Assembly: GCF_001638985.1 (NCBI RefSeq)
Contig: NW_017265138.1
Location: 1,302,001-1,366,000, forward strand
DNA: 64,000 nt
DNA from: Phycomyces blakesleeanus NRRL 1555(-)
Lineage: Eukaryota > Mucoromycota > Mucoromycetes > Mucorales > Phycomycetaceae
Direction of reading: 5' to 3'
The position numbers and the translations under genes are program-made. Positions 23,558 through 35,800 of the stretch are shown here, in pieces. Under the pieces are notes generated by a model. The model had not been told where the DNA came from. It did no database searches and was given only the letters and a program-made list of their open reading frames with translations. How positions within the stretch are numbered: position 1 is the first letter of the stretch; every line of letters begins with the position of its first letter.

Positions 23558-24831
23558 ATGGTTAACAATCGTCAGTCCATTGCCCCTGCTCCATCCCCGG
23601 AATATACTGAGCTTTTAAGAAGGCTCACCGCTATGGAGGAAAGTCTCAAGACCATGGATTCAAACATTGGCATTGTCATCAAGGGGAACAAAGATTCATT
23701 GGAAATACTTGATAGCGTTGCCGATGCCTCTGGAGAACTTCTTGCAGTTATTGCTCCTACCACTATACCTGCTCCTGCTTCTGTCCCTTTCGCAGCTTCT
23801 TTCATTGGTTCTACTCTGGATTGGTATATAACACCTTCTGAGGCTTTTTTTGGTATCTCTTCTGCTGCTCCTTCTGTTGCTCCTTCTGTTGGTCCAGTGG
23901 TTCTTACTGGTGCAAACGCTGGTGAACTTAGTAAACAGGATCGCACTAGAGTTTTAGTAAGTGTTGAGATGTACAGTAGTTCATCAACATAATATCTCAC
24001 ACTAAGTATAGGCTCTTATCCGAGGAGAGTTGAAGAAACACAACTTCAAATCAAATAAGCCAGAACTAGTTGCAGCTAACGACAGCAAGCACAGTTGGGA
24101 TGTTAATGTTGATTACAGACTTCTACCCAACAGACAGCTGATGCATGACCTTCATGCATACCTGGCCCCAAAGGTTGTTGGGACTAGTGTTTGACAGGCC
24201 AATATTAGCGATTGTATCTACACAAACTTTTGTGGAACGAGACGCCAAGTCAAGGAATCCTATAAAGCGCGCAAAAAGACAAATTCTCGGTCAAGAAAAG
24301 CAGGTCAAGAGACCGATGTATGCTAGAAGTATATTTTGATTGCAAATTAAATGTATTCATATTAATACATTTATAAACTAGCATTTTGACCGTCGCGAGC
24401 TGACCTACCATACATTCAAGGCTGAAATTGATGTGAAGGTGGGTAAGAGCTGCGACGGACTCTTACAGAAAGAAGCAATGTCTGAGGGCAAATCTGAAGA
24501 CGATATGCCTGGAGTCTCAAGCAACTGTGCGATTCGTACAGTGCGTCCAAGTTGGAGAAGCAATGAGGTAATTTCTTTTGTTTACATTATTGTATATAGC
24601 TTTTTTTTTGTTTTTTTATGGATTTAAATGAATCAGAACTTTGATTAATCACTTATTTGTATTTAGTACAATCACTTTCTTGCGGTTGTTAATGATTTTA
24701 TGCGTAATCGCATGGACTTCAATTCGCGTCAGATGTTGAAGAGGCCCTTTGGTATAGATGCTGTTCTAGCAGTCCCGCCTAGATTGACGTCCCTTCTCCC
24801 TCACTGGGCTTTTAGAGATGAGTTTCAATAA
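23558..24831 (+). pseudogene. RPSWRS-family coiled-coil gene, copy A
   Basis: Four exons fit in phase: 23558-23956, 24012-24317, 24382-24567 and 24667-24831 (TAA). The protein has an N-terminal amphipathic helix (YTELLRRLTAMEESLKTMD), an Ala/Pro/Ser-rich low-complexity linker, a central domain (KHSWDVNVDYRLLPNRQL, then CIYTNFC), a basic cluster (KARKKTNSRSRK) with one Cys pair, the conserved MSEGKSEDDM, and VRPSWRSNE exactly at the last exon junction. TGA at 24192 replaces the Arg found in copy C (GTDMR), so this copy is interrupted once. The gene is convergent with the transposase at 24962-28073, ending about 130 bp away. No known domain is evident. Its repeated linkage to the same transposase suggests an element-encoded helper, regulator or DNA-binding subunit, but that is inference. 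Confidence 0.7.
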
Positions 24832-24961
24832 ATTTTGTTTTCTTATCCTCTACATCCTCCACATCCTCCATCTGACAATGATAAACATACCAACAAATAT
24901 AAACACAATGATTATTCTTTTCTGTGTGCCTTTAAAAAAGGGAGTTATATTTTATTATTTT

Positions 24962-27900
24962 TTAAATGTATTGTTTTTTTAGCAAAGGAATGACCAGCAT
25001 CTTTTTTACTTTTCTGCGTGTTGTGTGCTCAGCAGTTGCTACTTCTAACATAATTCTATGCACTGGCAATACACATTGGAAATCGTCAGGAGAAAATGTT
25101 GGAAAGCAGGTTTCAACATGTTCGTACTCTCGCGATTGATCATTTTTGGGTGTGTACCATTTGATAAATGCAAAAGTATGTTGAGAATTGTGAAGAAGTT
25201 GTGTTGGGCGGCGATGGGTGCGAAGCAAGGGAGTAAGGGATGAAGAGGTGGGTGGAGGAGTGAAAGAATGGGTGAAAATGTACTGTATTTGACCTGTGTA
25301 TGCGATGATATGCTCACCAGTACTTCTAATGAACTTTGCTTGTACAAGAGAGCCATGGCTTCCAGATTCACCTTTACCCTTGTAGACCTGCCCAAGGATG
25401 TTGATGTATTTCAACAGGGTAATTGTATTGTCAACAAAGTATGGTGATTCTGATGCTTGTTGAAAGTGAACTAATTGTTCATTGTTGTACGCAACTTTAT
25501 AGTATTGTAAGAGATGAACATAGTGAATGTCACTCATTGTGGTAGCGGATTTTAATGATAGAGGGAATGTGGAAGGAGGGAGAGGTTCGTTGCCTTTTAC
25601 AAGTACATTTGGATCTTCAGAAGCCTCGACAAATGACTGTATGTGGAAGGTACGTTGACAGATGGATGGAATGGTGGTGGGTGTAAAGGAAGAAGTGAGT
25701 TTGGTAAGGAGAGGAAATGCAGATGTCTGGTAGGTACTCTGAAGGAAACTGTTGACAAGATCGTCTTTGTGCACATCTTCAATAAATTTCTTCATAAATG
25801 TTTCTTCAAACCCGATCTTCCTGTTTGTCTTCAAATTTTTTAACAACCCGTTAAACCACTTGAACCCAAATAGCCAATAACCATACACTGGTCCAAAATC
25901 ACGAATTGTATCTCGAAGATGGAGGTGTAGGTGCATATTACAGGTGAGGATTTCGGCGTTGTACAGCTCGTCACATCTGGTGCAAAAAGTTTGAAGGAAC
26001 TGATGGGCAGTGTTGACTTCATCGAACGTGATTGTTGGCTTGATCAACAGACAGCATGCATCAACAAAGTTAATCCAGTTTTCGAATCTGTATTTTGCAA
26101 GAACATCTTTCAACAGAACTGGCAAGTATACGAGCACCCATGACTTCCACTCGTCTGCCTTCATATACGAAAACTGCTTTCCTATTTTCGAGTTCAAAGA
26201 GGTGTATCCACCAGGCACAATCATCGTTTCTGCAGTCTTCTGCATTGCCGCAAAATTGCCATCTTGAATGTCTTCGTCTTTGATCAAATGATCCATCAAT
26301 CTTTTAGGCGTTCCCAGGAATAAATTATGCATGGGATTGATGATCGTTCCACATACTAGATCAAGGTATCCAAGGCGATGCAACTACGACCATCAAACAC
26401 CATTTTTGACCTTCAGCCGATGCCTTTCTGAGGGGGTACAAGCACTTTCCCACTCCTCAGCATGCAACCTGTTCTCTACACCGCCACGAAGCACCCACCA
26501 AGAGAAGTCAAACCCACGAAAGTCAACATTGACACCGTTTTCCAAGCGAGGGAAATGTCTGTTGCACTTGTAACATGCGCATGTACTGTTGTGTGAGGTG
26601 AACCCACTTGTCTTTCTTGCTGCCGGGATGTCACAGGCCACCATCATCAATGCGGCACAGACGCGGACACCACTAGGACACTCAAAAGTTGGGATTGCCA
26701 GTCCCTCATACAATCTTATCAGATCATCTACCATAGGCCAGAGATAATGGTTTATCTCTTTGGATTTGGGTTCCTTTGGGCCAGGCATCAATCCTACGAG
26801 ATGTGTGTTCTCTGGCTTGTATCTTTCATTGCGAGGCAGATTGTTTACTACCAGGTATATGGCACCAGTCGAGTGCATGACATTATTGAAAGGTTGAAAC
26901 CAGTCGATGTTGAGAGTCAACATTAATGAACGCAAATCCTTTGTGAATTGCACACCATCTTTGTTTTTGAGCTCCTTCCACATGGCACCATCGTATATGT
27001 CACACATCGTATCCACCATCTTCAGCTCGTGATTCCAATGTCTAATTTTATTCTCGAATCCTGGACAAAGAAAAACATTCGTAAAGTATTAACAATGGAC
27101 TGGTACAAGTATGAACGCTTGGCCACCAAAGCACCCGATGCTGATGTTTTCGTCAATTGGCAGTTGCAAGACAAGCATGCACCAAGCTTTACAAAATTGC
27201 AATGAGATGGGACAGATGCACTTTCTTCGTACACCTTGTGACAATCCAGACACACAACAAATTTCTTTATGCCTTTGGTCATGGCTGAGAAACCTGTCAT
27301 GCGCTGAAGACCAGGAAGGCTCAAGGGCAGTTGGAAATCCTGCTCGTAAATTGTTAAAAGCTTGTTGATGAACTCGATCAAGACAACGGCGCCCTTGTCA
27401 ACCACATAGCGGGAAGCAAACATCACCATAAAAGTAGCAATGAACCTGTGCACTGGGTTCTGGGCATATTGGGGGTGGCAAAAGGGTCAATTATAAAAAA
27501 AAATTAATGCTTTTTTTTTAAATTTTTTAACACTAACTGACCTTCACTATTCAATTCATTGTTGTCGAGCTCAATAACATCGTCTTCGCTTTTGTCTTCA
27601 CTGATTTCATTGCTGTTGCTTCCACTGTCATCATTGTCACCATTGCTGATCGCGTCATTAGTAACGGAAACATCTTCAGTGTCAGACATTGAAGCTCCTT
27701 CCCAAACAGGTGAGTTTGTCTGAGTGTACAATTCTTCCAAGGCTCCGGGTTGATGGGTTAAGATAGCTACATTTAGAATATAACACTTGGTTAATATCTA
27801 ACAGTATCTGAATTAAATAAACCTTACGTTCATCATCGACCTCCATCATATTTCTTTGGGTAGACATGTCTATTACAACACGTTATTTCATGGATTACAA

Positions 27901-28073
27901 TACAATTAAATAAATTCAAATATTGCACCCCTTTCACATCTTATGGCACTTAGTCTTGCCCTTTTGTTATGACGTTGAGCAGTTCTTCTGGCAACAAAAC
28001 TATAGCCGAGATCGTTCTGACTACATCCAGCACAATGGCACTTTTCGTTGTAGAGTTCAGGAATTGTGAACAT
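24962..28073 (-). pseudogene. Tnp2-like transposase, copy A, broken
   Basis: Exon 1 starts at ATG 28073 and has the zinc-like CHCAGC followed by RTAQRHNKRA. Two small exons and an acidic exon (SGSNSNEISEDKSEDDVIE) lead to the main exon at about 27470. Core blocks: LVGLMPGPKEPKSKEINHYL (about 26800), CDIPAARKTSGF with CACYKCNRHF (about 26630-26560), NPMHNLFLGTPKRLMD (about 26335), NMHLHLHL and FGPVYGYWLFGF (about 25930-25850), FAFIKWYTP and VLPVHRI near the C terminus, ending at 24962. Defects: one-base deletion near 27440, frameshift near 27060, TGA 26393-26395 (Arg in copy 1) and TAG 26384-26386 (Gln in copy C). From 26383 to the end it is a single 473-codon frame. Confidence 0.85.
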
Positions 28074-28283
28074 AATGTTTATTTATTTTTACTTTGAAGT
28101 GTTAAGAGAAAAAGGAAACAAGTACAACGTTTACTAAATTTACTATGTCTTTATAATGAATTGTTATGTCTTTATAATAATAATAATAAATAATATTTTT
28201 GCCTGTTGTATCCAAGCCAATAGAAAACCGGAAAACAGTGTTTTCATCTTGAACACACAAAAAAAGCTGAGATGAAAAAATAC

Positions 28284-28379
28284 CCCAGATTTTCTATTGT
28301 TATAATTTAACTTTGTACATGGTAATTCCCGTATATTTTTCTAGTGAACTTCCTTTCTTTTTAATGGTTTGAAATGTAA
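28284..28379 (+). repeat. Left part of a 46-bp-unit repeat, ending in TAA target duplication
   Basis: From about 28348 the sequence AACTTCCTTTCTTTTTAATG..TTTGAAATG matches one 46-bp unit of the dispersed repeat. It stops at TAA (28377-28379), and the unit resumes at TAA (40730-40732) after the Harbinger element. Confidence 0.65.
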
Positions 28380-28767
28380 GAGCATCTGCAGCAGTAGTAT
28401 TTAGATTCAGTTTTTTCCGATTTAAGTGCTTTTTGTAAATGCTTTTAATAAAAATTGTCTGCAGCAGTAGCATTTCTGACAGTATGTATTTACATGCTCT
28501 ATGATTTTTATGACTTTGAGCATGGAAATAGATGCTCAATTTAAAAACTTGCCAAGAATTTAGTTTTTTATTTTCTTTTCGCCCCCATTAAAAATTAATA
28601 TAATAAAATCACATTTTTTTACAATGAGCATCTTCTCTATTAGTATTTCCTTTGATGAACCCAAAATTTCTGGCAAAAGTATTTTTTTTATTGCAAGCTG
28701 TTTATATTTGATACTAATATGAAGGGTTCTGTTCATTTAAACAATAATTAATATTGTCAATATTGAC

Positions 28768-29774
28768 ATAAAAGAGAAAAGCAGACCAAAGAAAAAGTTC
28801 TCTATCCAAGAGAACAAACAGCTTTTCCACTCCTATCTGTTTATTGTCTTGGATACTATTAGAGGCGTTGACCAAAAGAGTGATAAATTCTGGTCGAGAA
28901 TAAGCAACCACTACTACCAGTTCTTGGGTAAAAATGCTTTGAAGCACAACAATCGTGCTTTGCCTGCTTGTTGGCATATCATTAACAGGGTAGTCAGTAA
29001 ATATGCTGGGGTTTTGTCTCAAGCACAAGGAATGAATGCAAGTGGCTCAAATGACGAATCTGATGTAAGCAATTAATATGTAAATTATATAAATATTATA
29101 TTCTATATAATGGCTAAACAAGAGTTTAGGAGTCAAAAGCAAGACAGTTGTTCTTTGTTGATATGAAGTCAAATTTCAGCCTTGGTCATTGCTTCACTAT
29201 CTTGTCTCAGCACCCAAAGTGGCTACCTAGGGCACCAAAGACCAAGAATACCAAGAAGGCAAGCAAGAAACAAGCAGTAAACGCCAAGGTCGCAAACTCT
29301 GCTCTAGCTCATGCAGGTGGAGCTGAAGGGGAAGAGGAGGAAGAGAAAGAAAAAGAAGATGAAGGTAACAGGTTCAATCTTGGCCCTCGCTCTGTAGGTA
29401 GGAAGCAAACAAAGGCTCAGGAGGCAAACCAAAGAGGAATGGAGAAGCAACTGGAGAAAGCTCTCTCTGCTCAAGCTGAGATGGTAAAGAAAGACAATAA
29501 ACATATAGACCTGATGAAGGAAAACACAAAAGAGGTTCAGAAATCAACCAAGATTTTTGAGAATACCACGTTGGCCCTGACAGTGCACACCACAGCCCTG
29601 CAAAGGGCTGAAGACATCTGTATTCTGTTTATGGACCCTCTCTCTATTGAAAATCCAATAGATTGCCAAATGATTTTGCAACATCAGCATAGGATTAGAG
29701 AGAGAGAAATATGGAATGGGCCTGTGATTAACAACAGTGGTAACAGTGATACTGGAGTTCCTGAGAGCAATTGA
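28768..29774 (+). pseudogene. Harbinger Myb-like / NAM-associated DNA-binding protein
   Basis: The frame opens at ATA 28768 (probably a mutated ATG) with KEKSRPKKKFSIQENKQLF, a Myb/SANT-like trihelix (GVDQKSDKFWSRISNHY .. WHIINRVVSKYAG), and a donor after SGSNDESD at 29064. The next exon has HCFTILSQHPKWL, then a Lys/Ala/Glu-rich region and NLGPRSVGRKQTKAQEA, which resembles the NAM-associated C-terminal domain of plant and fungal Harbinger ORF1 proteins. It ends at TGA 29772-29774. One stop and a frameshift near 29160 break the second exon. In Harbinger elements this protein binds termini and helps import the transposase. It is convergent with the transposase gene, 37 bp away. Confidence 0.7.
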
Positions 29775-30356
29775 GTTGCAAAGAATAAAATATAAGCTTA
29801 TAAAGATGTTTTTATTGTTTTTCCCCTTCTCTTTTCCACAGACTATCCATAAGATCTTGTCTCAGCTGGAAGTGTTGCTCCCGGTCCCAAATTCTTATAT
29901 GTCTTTGAAGACAGCTAGCAAAAGTTCTATCAGAGAATGAAATCTCTGATCTAAAAATCAATCTTTGCATTTCTATCAAGACACTCTCCATTTCTAACCT
30001 GTCTTCTATCACTACCTCTCTATTCACTCCCTTATTATCACCAACAAAATCACGTTGTGTAAAATTATACACGCAGTCATGATATGCTTTAGAGTATCAT
30101 GACTTCACATTCTTGCTGGTCCAGCAACTATTGCAAAACATGATTTCAACATGCCAAATTCTTGTTCCACATCTTTTTGTACTCTTCCTTGTATCTTGGC
30201 AAAGTTCTTAAAAAAGACAAGTGATTAGTGAAGAGGATTCAAAGGATGTAACATATACTCATTTACCTTCTCCTTTGCAGTTTGAGGATCGTTAAAACTC
30301 TTGACAAAAGCATCATACATGAGTATATACCATCTGCCAAATAATATCTCATTATA

Positions 30357-31702
30357 TAGTCGCGGAACAGAAAATTTGGTCAATTTATATTTCCGCTATT
30401 TATTTCATAATATACCCTTACACTTCACTTTACTCAATCTGCTAAATTCAATAAAATCTTTTTAATATAATGCCTAGACAACGGAGCAGTAAACCTCACA
30501 AGCCATTTGAAAGGCTTTCAGAAGTTGAAAAAGGAATCTTAATTGGACTTTATGAAGATGGCATAAAGATTTCTGACATTGCAAGAAAAAAGGGAATACT
30601 TAGAACTACTGTCACACGTATCATAAAAAAATACAATGAAACCGGATATGCTACTAATAAGAAGCCAACAGGAAGACCTTCTAAATTAACTGCTAGAGAT
30701 AAAAGACATCTCTTCTTGGATGTCAAACGGGATCACCATCAAAACTTGGTTGAGATGGCAGACTTGATTAAGGAAAAGACTGGAAAAAAAGTCAGTACAA
30801 AAACTATTAGCCGAACGTTGCACAAGATGAATCTAGCCTACCGTGTAACCAAATCAAAGCCTCTTCTAACTAAGGAGCACATTGCCAAACGTCGTGCTTG
30901 GTATAGAAAAATAAAAGGTTGGAAAAAACAGTGAGATACTGTCATTTGGACAGACGAAGTAACCTTTACCCTTTTCAAAAAAAATGGTTGTAGTCATGTA
31001 TGGCGGGAACCAGGAGAGAAATATCATCCAAACGGCTTGACTCCAAAGGTTCCAGGAAATGGAGGTTTTGTATCGCTTTGAGGATGTATTTGGTCTGGAG
31101 GAGTTGGACCACTGGTTATGCTTAAGGGTAACATGAATGCTTCATTGTACAATGAAGTTCTGGAGAAGGAATTCATGCCCTTCTACCAAAGTCTTTCTAA
31201 TGTAGAAAAGGGAGACTACCTTTATCAAGAAGATAACGCGAGTTATCATAAGGCTACCTTGGCAGAAAAGTTCAAGAAAGACCTTGGATTGAAGATTTTG
31301 GAGTGGCCTCCTAACAGTCCAGACTTGAGTCCAATTGAAAATATCTGGGGTCTTCTTGATAACAAAATCCGTGCAAGACGACCTCAGCCTACCACATTGC
31401 AACAATTTGAAAATGCTTTGCAAGAAATGTGGAAAGCAATTAGCATAGAGACTTGTATGTCGTTTTGCCTTAATATGCAAAATCGTCTATCTGAACTTAA
31501 GATGCATAAATTTAGACCAATCTCTTATTAAAGCTTTTTCAATTTTTTTTTCAATTTATCTATTACATCTTATACAGTTATCTGTGAGAGTACCAGATAT
31601 TTATAGAACTTTACTATCTTTTATCATAAATTTAAAGCTACAATATAAGTTGAAGAGTCTTGGTGGGGGTTAAAAATGACCAAATATTCTGTCAGAAGTC
31701 TG
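30357..31702 (+). mobile_element. Tc1/mariner element inserted in the Harbinger transposase gene
   Basis: Flanked by TA at 30355-30356 and 31703-31704. Terminal inverted repeats are imperfect but recognisable (TAGTCGCGGAACAG.. and CAGACTTCTGACAG.., both followed by A(A/T)A(A/T)TTTGGTCA). Length 1346 bp. Confidence 0.8.
30470..31531 (+). pseudogene. Tc1 transposase, DD34E, two nonsense codons
   Basis: A 354-codon protein in one frame. The paired HTH comprises LSEVEKGILIGLYEDGIKIS .. TTVTRIIKKYNETG and a second HTH around KTISRTLHKMNLAYR, with a GRPSKLT linker. Catalytic residues: IWTDEVTF (Asp, about 30950), LYQEDNASYHK (Asp, about 31230) and SPDLSPIENIW (Glu, about 31340), spacing DD34E. TGA at 30932-30934 (KKQ*DTVIWTDE) and TGA at about 31079 (SL*GCIWSGG, where Tc1 proteins have VWGCI) both replace probable Trp codons; no frameshift is present. 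So this is a young copy disabled by two point mutations. Confidence 0.9.
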
Positions 31703-32824
31703 TATACTTGTTGCAATTGACTTCGTATTCGATCTCTGGACCTCGTCTATCAGCAAGATCCTCAAAGAGGGGGGACTGGTTTAAGACATTAATGTCATTG
31801 AGAGAACCAGGCTAACCGAAGAAAGCATGCCAAATCCACAGGTTATAGGAGGCGACAGCTTCCAGGATTATTGTTGCAGTCTTCTCTATCTCAACAAAAA
31901 GTTTATGCCGAGAAGTTGGGCAGTTCTTCCACTCCCAGTGCATACAGTCGAGCAAACCTAGCATTCCAGAGAAGCCTCTAGATTCGTCTTCTGCCAAAAG
32001 TCTCTTTATATCCTCTTGTGTTGGCAACCTCAGGTATTCCTTTCCATAAACTGCAATAACAGCAGCACATAAACACTCCAAACACTCTAGCGAAGTAGAC
32101 TCTGTCATTCTAAACGTTTTGTCCAGAGCATCAGCAGGAAGTCTGTAGACAAGCTGGCAGAGAGCTACAGATACCTTCTGGAAAGAAAAGAATCCAAGAG
32201 AATGGGCAGTGTTAACTTTCTGCTCAAAGTAGCTGTCATGTTTCTTTACGCCCTCAACAATACACATGAACAAGGATTTGCTCATTCCATATCGTCTACG
32301 AAACTGTTCTTCAGTGTAAACACTGTTTTCATCAAAGTAGTACTTTCCCAGCTGTACGTCACCAGCATCTCTATTGCAATATACCATGGTATATATCTTT
32401 TTTTGTTTCTTCTTTTTGGTATCTGCGTTTGAAAGCTGACGCTTTATGGCATCAATAAGAAATGTCTGAATAATTGCTGCCATCTCTGCATCACGATTCT
32501 CTTCCTCAAGAATTATTGTGGTAAAACTCTTGTTCATATGTGCCATATTAAATTCAGAAGCTTTAAAATATATAATAAAGTGATAGTAAAGAAAAGAATA
32601 AATAAAGTCACTAGGAAAATTAATGTTTGGAATTATTTAAATGCTTCTCTTTTAATGTAACTTTTTTTAATAGGAAGACATGGCCTCAAAGTTTATTAAG
32701 TGAATATCATTGGGATAGTCACAAACTGTGTTTTTGGATTTTATATTGTGAGGGCAAAGGTAGCAGCATATTTTTATAATTTTTTTTGTTTTAAAATAAT
32801 TTAATTTTTTTGTTATAGTTTTTT

Positions 32825-35800
32825 TTAAGGATTTATGGAGAAGTCAGGTGAAAACAAGTAAGAAGTAAAGCAAGGTTCAAGAGTAGAGGGAAAGAGAGGT
32901 GCAGAGAAGTGGTAAATCAAGTGAGAAAAAAGGGAGAGATACGTGGGGGATGTCAGAGCAGAGAAAAGATTCCTGCTGTGCTTGGAGGAAGAGTTTGTCA
33001 ATGAGAGATTCCACTTGGCTGGTACGAAAGGGAATATCGTTGAAGATGAAAGCCCAATGTAAGCGCCAAATAGCTTCAAGAGCAGCTGCTATTGCAAACA
33101 TAGCATTGGGACAAGAGTTATCAGGAATGACGAGAAAAGTGAGGGCGAGCTGGAGAGAAGGAAAAGTGGCCAGAGTTTGAGACAAATTGATATATGTGGA
33201 CCATACATAATACCATATAGGAAGTTTTAGTGGGCAGGAGAAAAAGAAATGTTCTAAAGATTTCACTGGGTTGAAGCAGATAGGACAGGCGGGGGAAGGA
33301 TTTGATGCAGGAATGAAACAATGAAGGAGCGACTTGTGTGGAATTTTCTGGTGAAGGTAACAATATCAAATGTTGCAGCAAGTATGGGACAGGGGGAGGA
33401 GCCAGAAGCCAGACCAGTCAATGAATACTGGAGGAGGCACAGAAACGGGAGCAGAAGAGAGATGAGAGCATTGTTGGCAATATATTTTTGTTGTCAGTTT
33501 GAGTCTGGAGGGATTGGAAGATTGGGGGACCAGTCCAAGAGAAAGCAGAAATGGACGCGCATTGATGAAGGTGTGATCAAATATTGCGGTGGGAGAAGGG
33601 GTGATGAAAGTCCACTAGAGGCAGCTGTAAAGGCATGTGTAAAGAAAGAGGACATGGTAGTATCAGGGGCACTGACAAGAGCTTGGACCTTACGTGACAA
33701 TGTTGGGTAAACAATGCATTCCTGTCGATGTTTAGGACGCAAACAGTGAAAGTGGTGAAGATTGTAGATGTATGCCACAGAGATAGGGAGGTCAGCAATT
33801 GATCATGAAAGTGTAGCAGGTGGTGTGGGAGTGATTATGTAAGAAATTGGGATCTTCAAACAAGTAGCCGCAGTGGCTATTACACCTACAAATGTATGTG
33901 GCAATTGTTCCAAGGCATGAAGGAGTACGAACAGGGAGCTTTGTCCAGTTTGGAGTATGAGAGGACAACGTTGTGGGAACAAGAAGAGCAACCGGTGATC
34001 CAGATCTTTGGGGTCATGGCTGTAGCCATTGCTGTGATTTTGAAGATGGTGCTGTAAAAAGAAAAGCAGACAGGGAAGGACAATAGAACATGAAAAGGAC
34101 CAACGGGACCATATTTGTGGTGAAGAAGTCGAGAGGATGGGACCAAGCCAACACGATTGTAGAGCACCTTGTTGCAATTCTGGATTCTGCAGACAAAGTC
34201 CACCCTGAAAGCGTAGCAAGCAAACTGTAGCAAAGCTGATCTGGGGAAAAATGCGAAAATTAATGAATTGGAATATAATGAATTGAACAGATTTGAAGAA
34301 GGATTTAGGTGTTGATACCACGCGGAGCACATGCCAGAGACAACTGAGAACCAGGGAGTTGAGAACAGTAGAGTGACCTCGAACCAACAGTTCATGCGTT
34401 TGGCACCCAAGTTTTTTTTGTTCTAAAAGATTGTTCAGAAAGAGATCGCATTGTGGTAAAGAGGAGAACAGTGGGAAGCCAAGATATCAGACGGGGGCAG
34501 GAGAGTTGCAGTCGTGCCAGCTGAATATGTTATGCTCAGCTAAAGCAGGGAGCTAAATAGATTGATATATAGACAATGATCCTGAGAGAGATAGCTTTGG
34601 TTTTGTGGAAATTCACCAGTGTGTTGGAGGCTTGAGAATAGGTGTACAGATGGTAATGTAACCGGAACAGCTCAGTGGGAGAGTTGAGAAGACATATAAC
34701 ATCATCAGCATAGACTAGAAGTGTAATGTTGGTTGAGGTGGCAGAAGCAGTGGCTACAGAAGGGCGTGGTAAATGAAAACCTTCAAGTTGCATGTCCAGA
34801 AGAATGTTCAGAAGAAGTGGTTCGAAGGCCAGATTAAAAAGGATAGGGCTAAGGGGATTACCCTGTTTGAGGTCATGGTATTGTGGGATGGTATCAGTGA
34901 GGAATCTGTTGACATTGATATGCAGTTCAGTGCCAAAGAAGAGACTATCAATACATTGGATCATGAAGGCTGGATAACCGAAGCAGGTAGAAACAGTACA
35001 AAGATAAGATGGGTGAACACAATCATATGCTTTTTCCTGATCTAGAAGAAGGCCAATACTGGAGGATTGGGTGTTGCAAGCATGTTCAAGAATGAGCTTC
35101 ATCAACAAGCCATTGTCAGCAATGAACCTGCCGCAAAGAAAACCAGTTTGATACGAAGTGATGATGGCTGCCATGGTACTGAGTATGCGAACACTCAAAA
35201 TGTGGGTGAAGACATTTGCATCTGTGTTGATGAGTGAGATTGGGTGCCAATTTTTCAGGGAATTGAGTGGAGGTTTTTTGGGCAGAAGCGAAACGCACAA
35301 GTGTAACCAAGAGGGAGGAATATCAGACAAAGAGAGAGCATTATTGTAGACTTCAACCACAATATCATGACAAGCTGGATCTGTAACCACCAGTCAAACC
35401 AGTTCGTATGGGAGACTATCCATGCCAGGAGAAGATTTTTGAGGGGATTGCAAAAAAGCATCCAGCAAGTCGTCATATGTAATGGGTGCAACCAGAGATT
35501 CTGCGGCAGATGAGAAGATGTGGAGGTGTGTAGGAAGGAAGTTCAACAGGTTGTCAATTGCAGCATGGTCAACATCATCAGGTGAGTAAAGATCAGAATA
35601 AAATTGCGTGGTAGTCTCTAGCATTTCTTCTTTAGATGTGCAGATAGAAGAGGTCGCTGGATTTCACAGAGGAGGGATCAATTTTTGAGAGGCCCAAGAA
35701 GCAATAGATTGTTTCAGATATCCATGTAAGGATTCTCCGAGTTCACACCACTGTAGACCAGAACGTAGTGTCAGGTTTTCCACATGGTATTGTTGCAGTT

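Larger units (their letters stand above)
21730..28283. mobile_element. Three-gene CACTA/Plavaka-like element, copy A
   Basis: The left end CACTGGAAAA at 21730 sits inside Helitron coding sequence. The unit contains a tiny-exon gene (-), an RPSWRS gene (+) and a Tnp2-like transposase (-). Beyond the transposase, GCTGAGATGAAAAAA at about 28268-28282 still matches the subterminal part of element B, but the CACTGG right end is missing, so the right terminus is deleted or diverged. Confidence 0.65.
29812..32546 (-). pseudogene. PIF/Harbinger transposase (HARBI1-type), split by a Tc1 insertion
   Basis: ATG at 32546. Blocks in order: FRRRYGMSKSLFMCIVEGV, a conserved SFQKVSVALCQLVYRLPADA, FSGMLGLLDCMHWEWKNCPT (first catalytic Asp, about 31950), EAVASYNLWIWHAFFG, a TAG at 31812, PGSLNDINVLNQSPLF (second Asp) and NCNKYT, which stops at the TA duplication of the inserted Tc1 element (30357-31702). 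On the far side YYLADGIYS and FVKSFNDPQTAKEK precede an intron (GTAAATGAG..TTTTTAAG), then VQKDVEQEFGMLKSCF (catalytic Glu), IMTACIILHNV and a C-terminal RHIRIWDREQHFQLRQDLM, ending at 29812. A frameshift also lies just inside the Tc1 junction. Confidence 0.85.

Noticed and set aside
28268..28290. Right terminus of element A
   Set aside because: Subterminal similarity stops at 28282 with no CCAGTG; the Helitron does not resume beyond it, so a deletion is likely.
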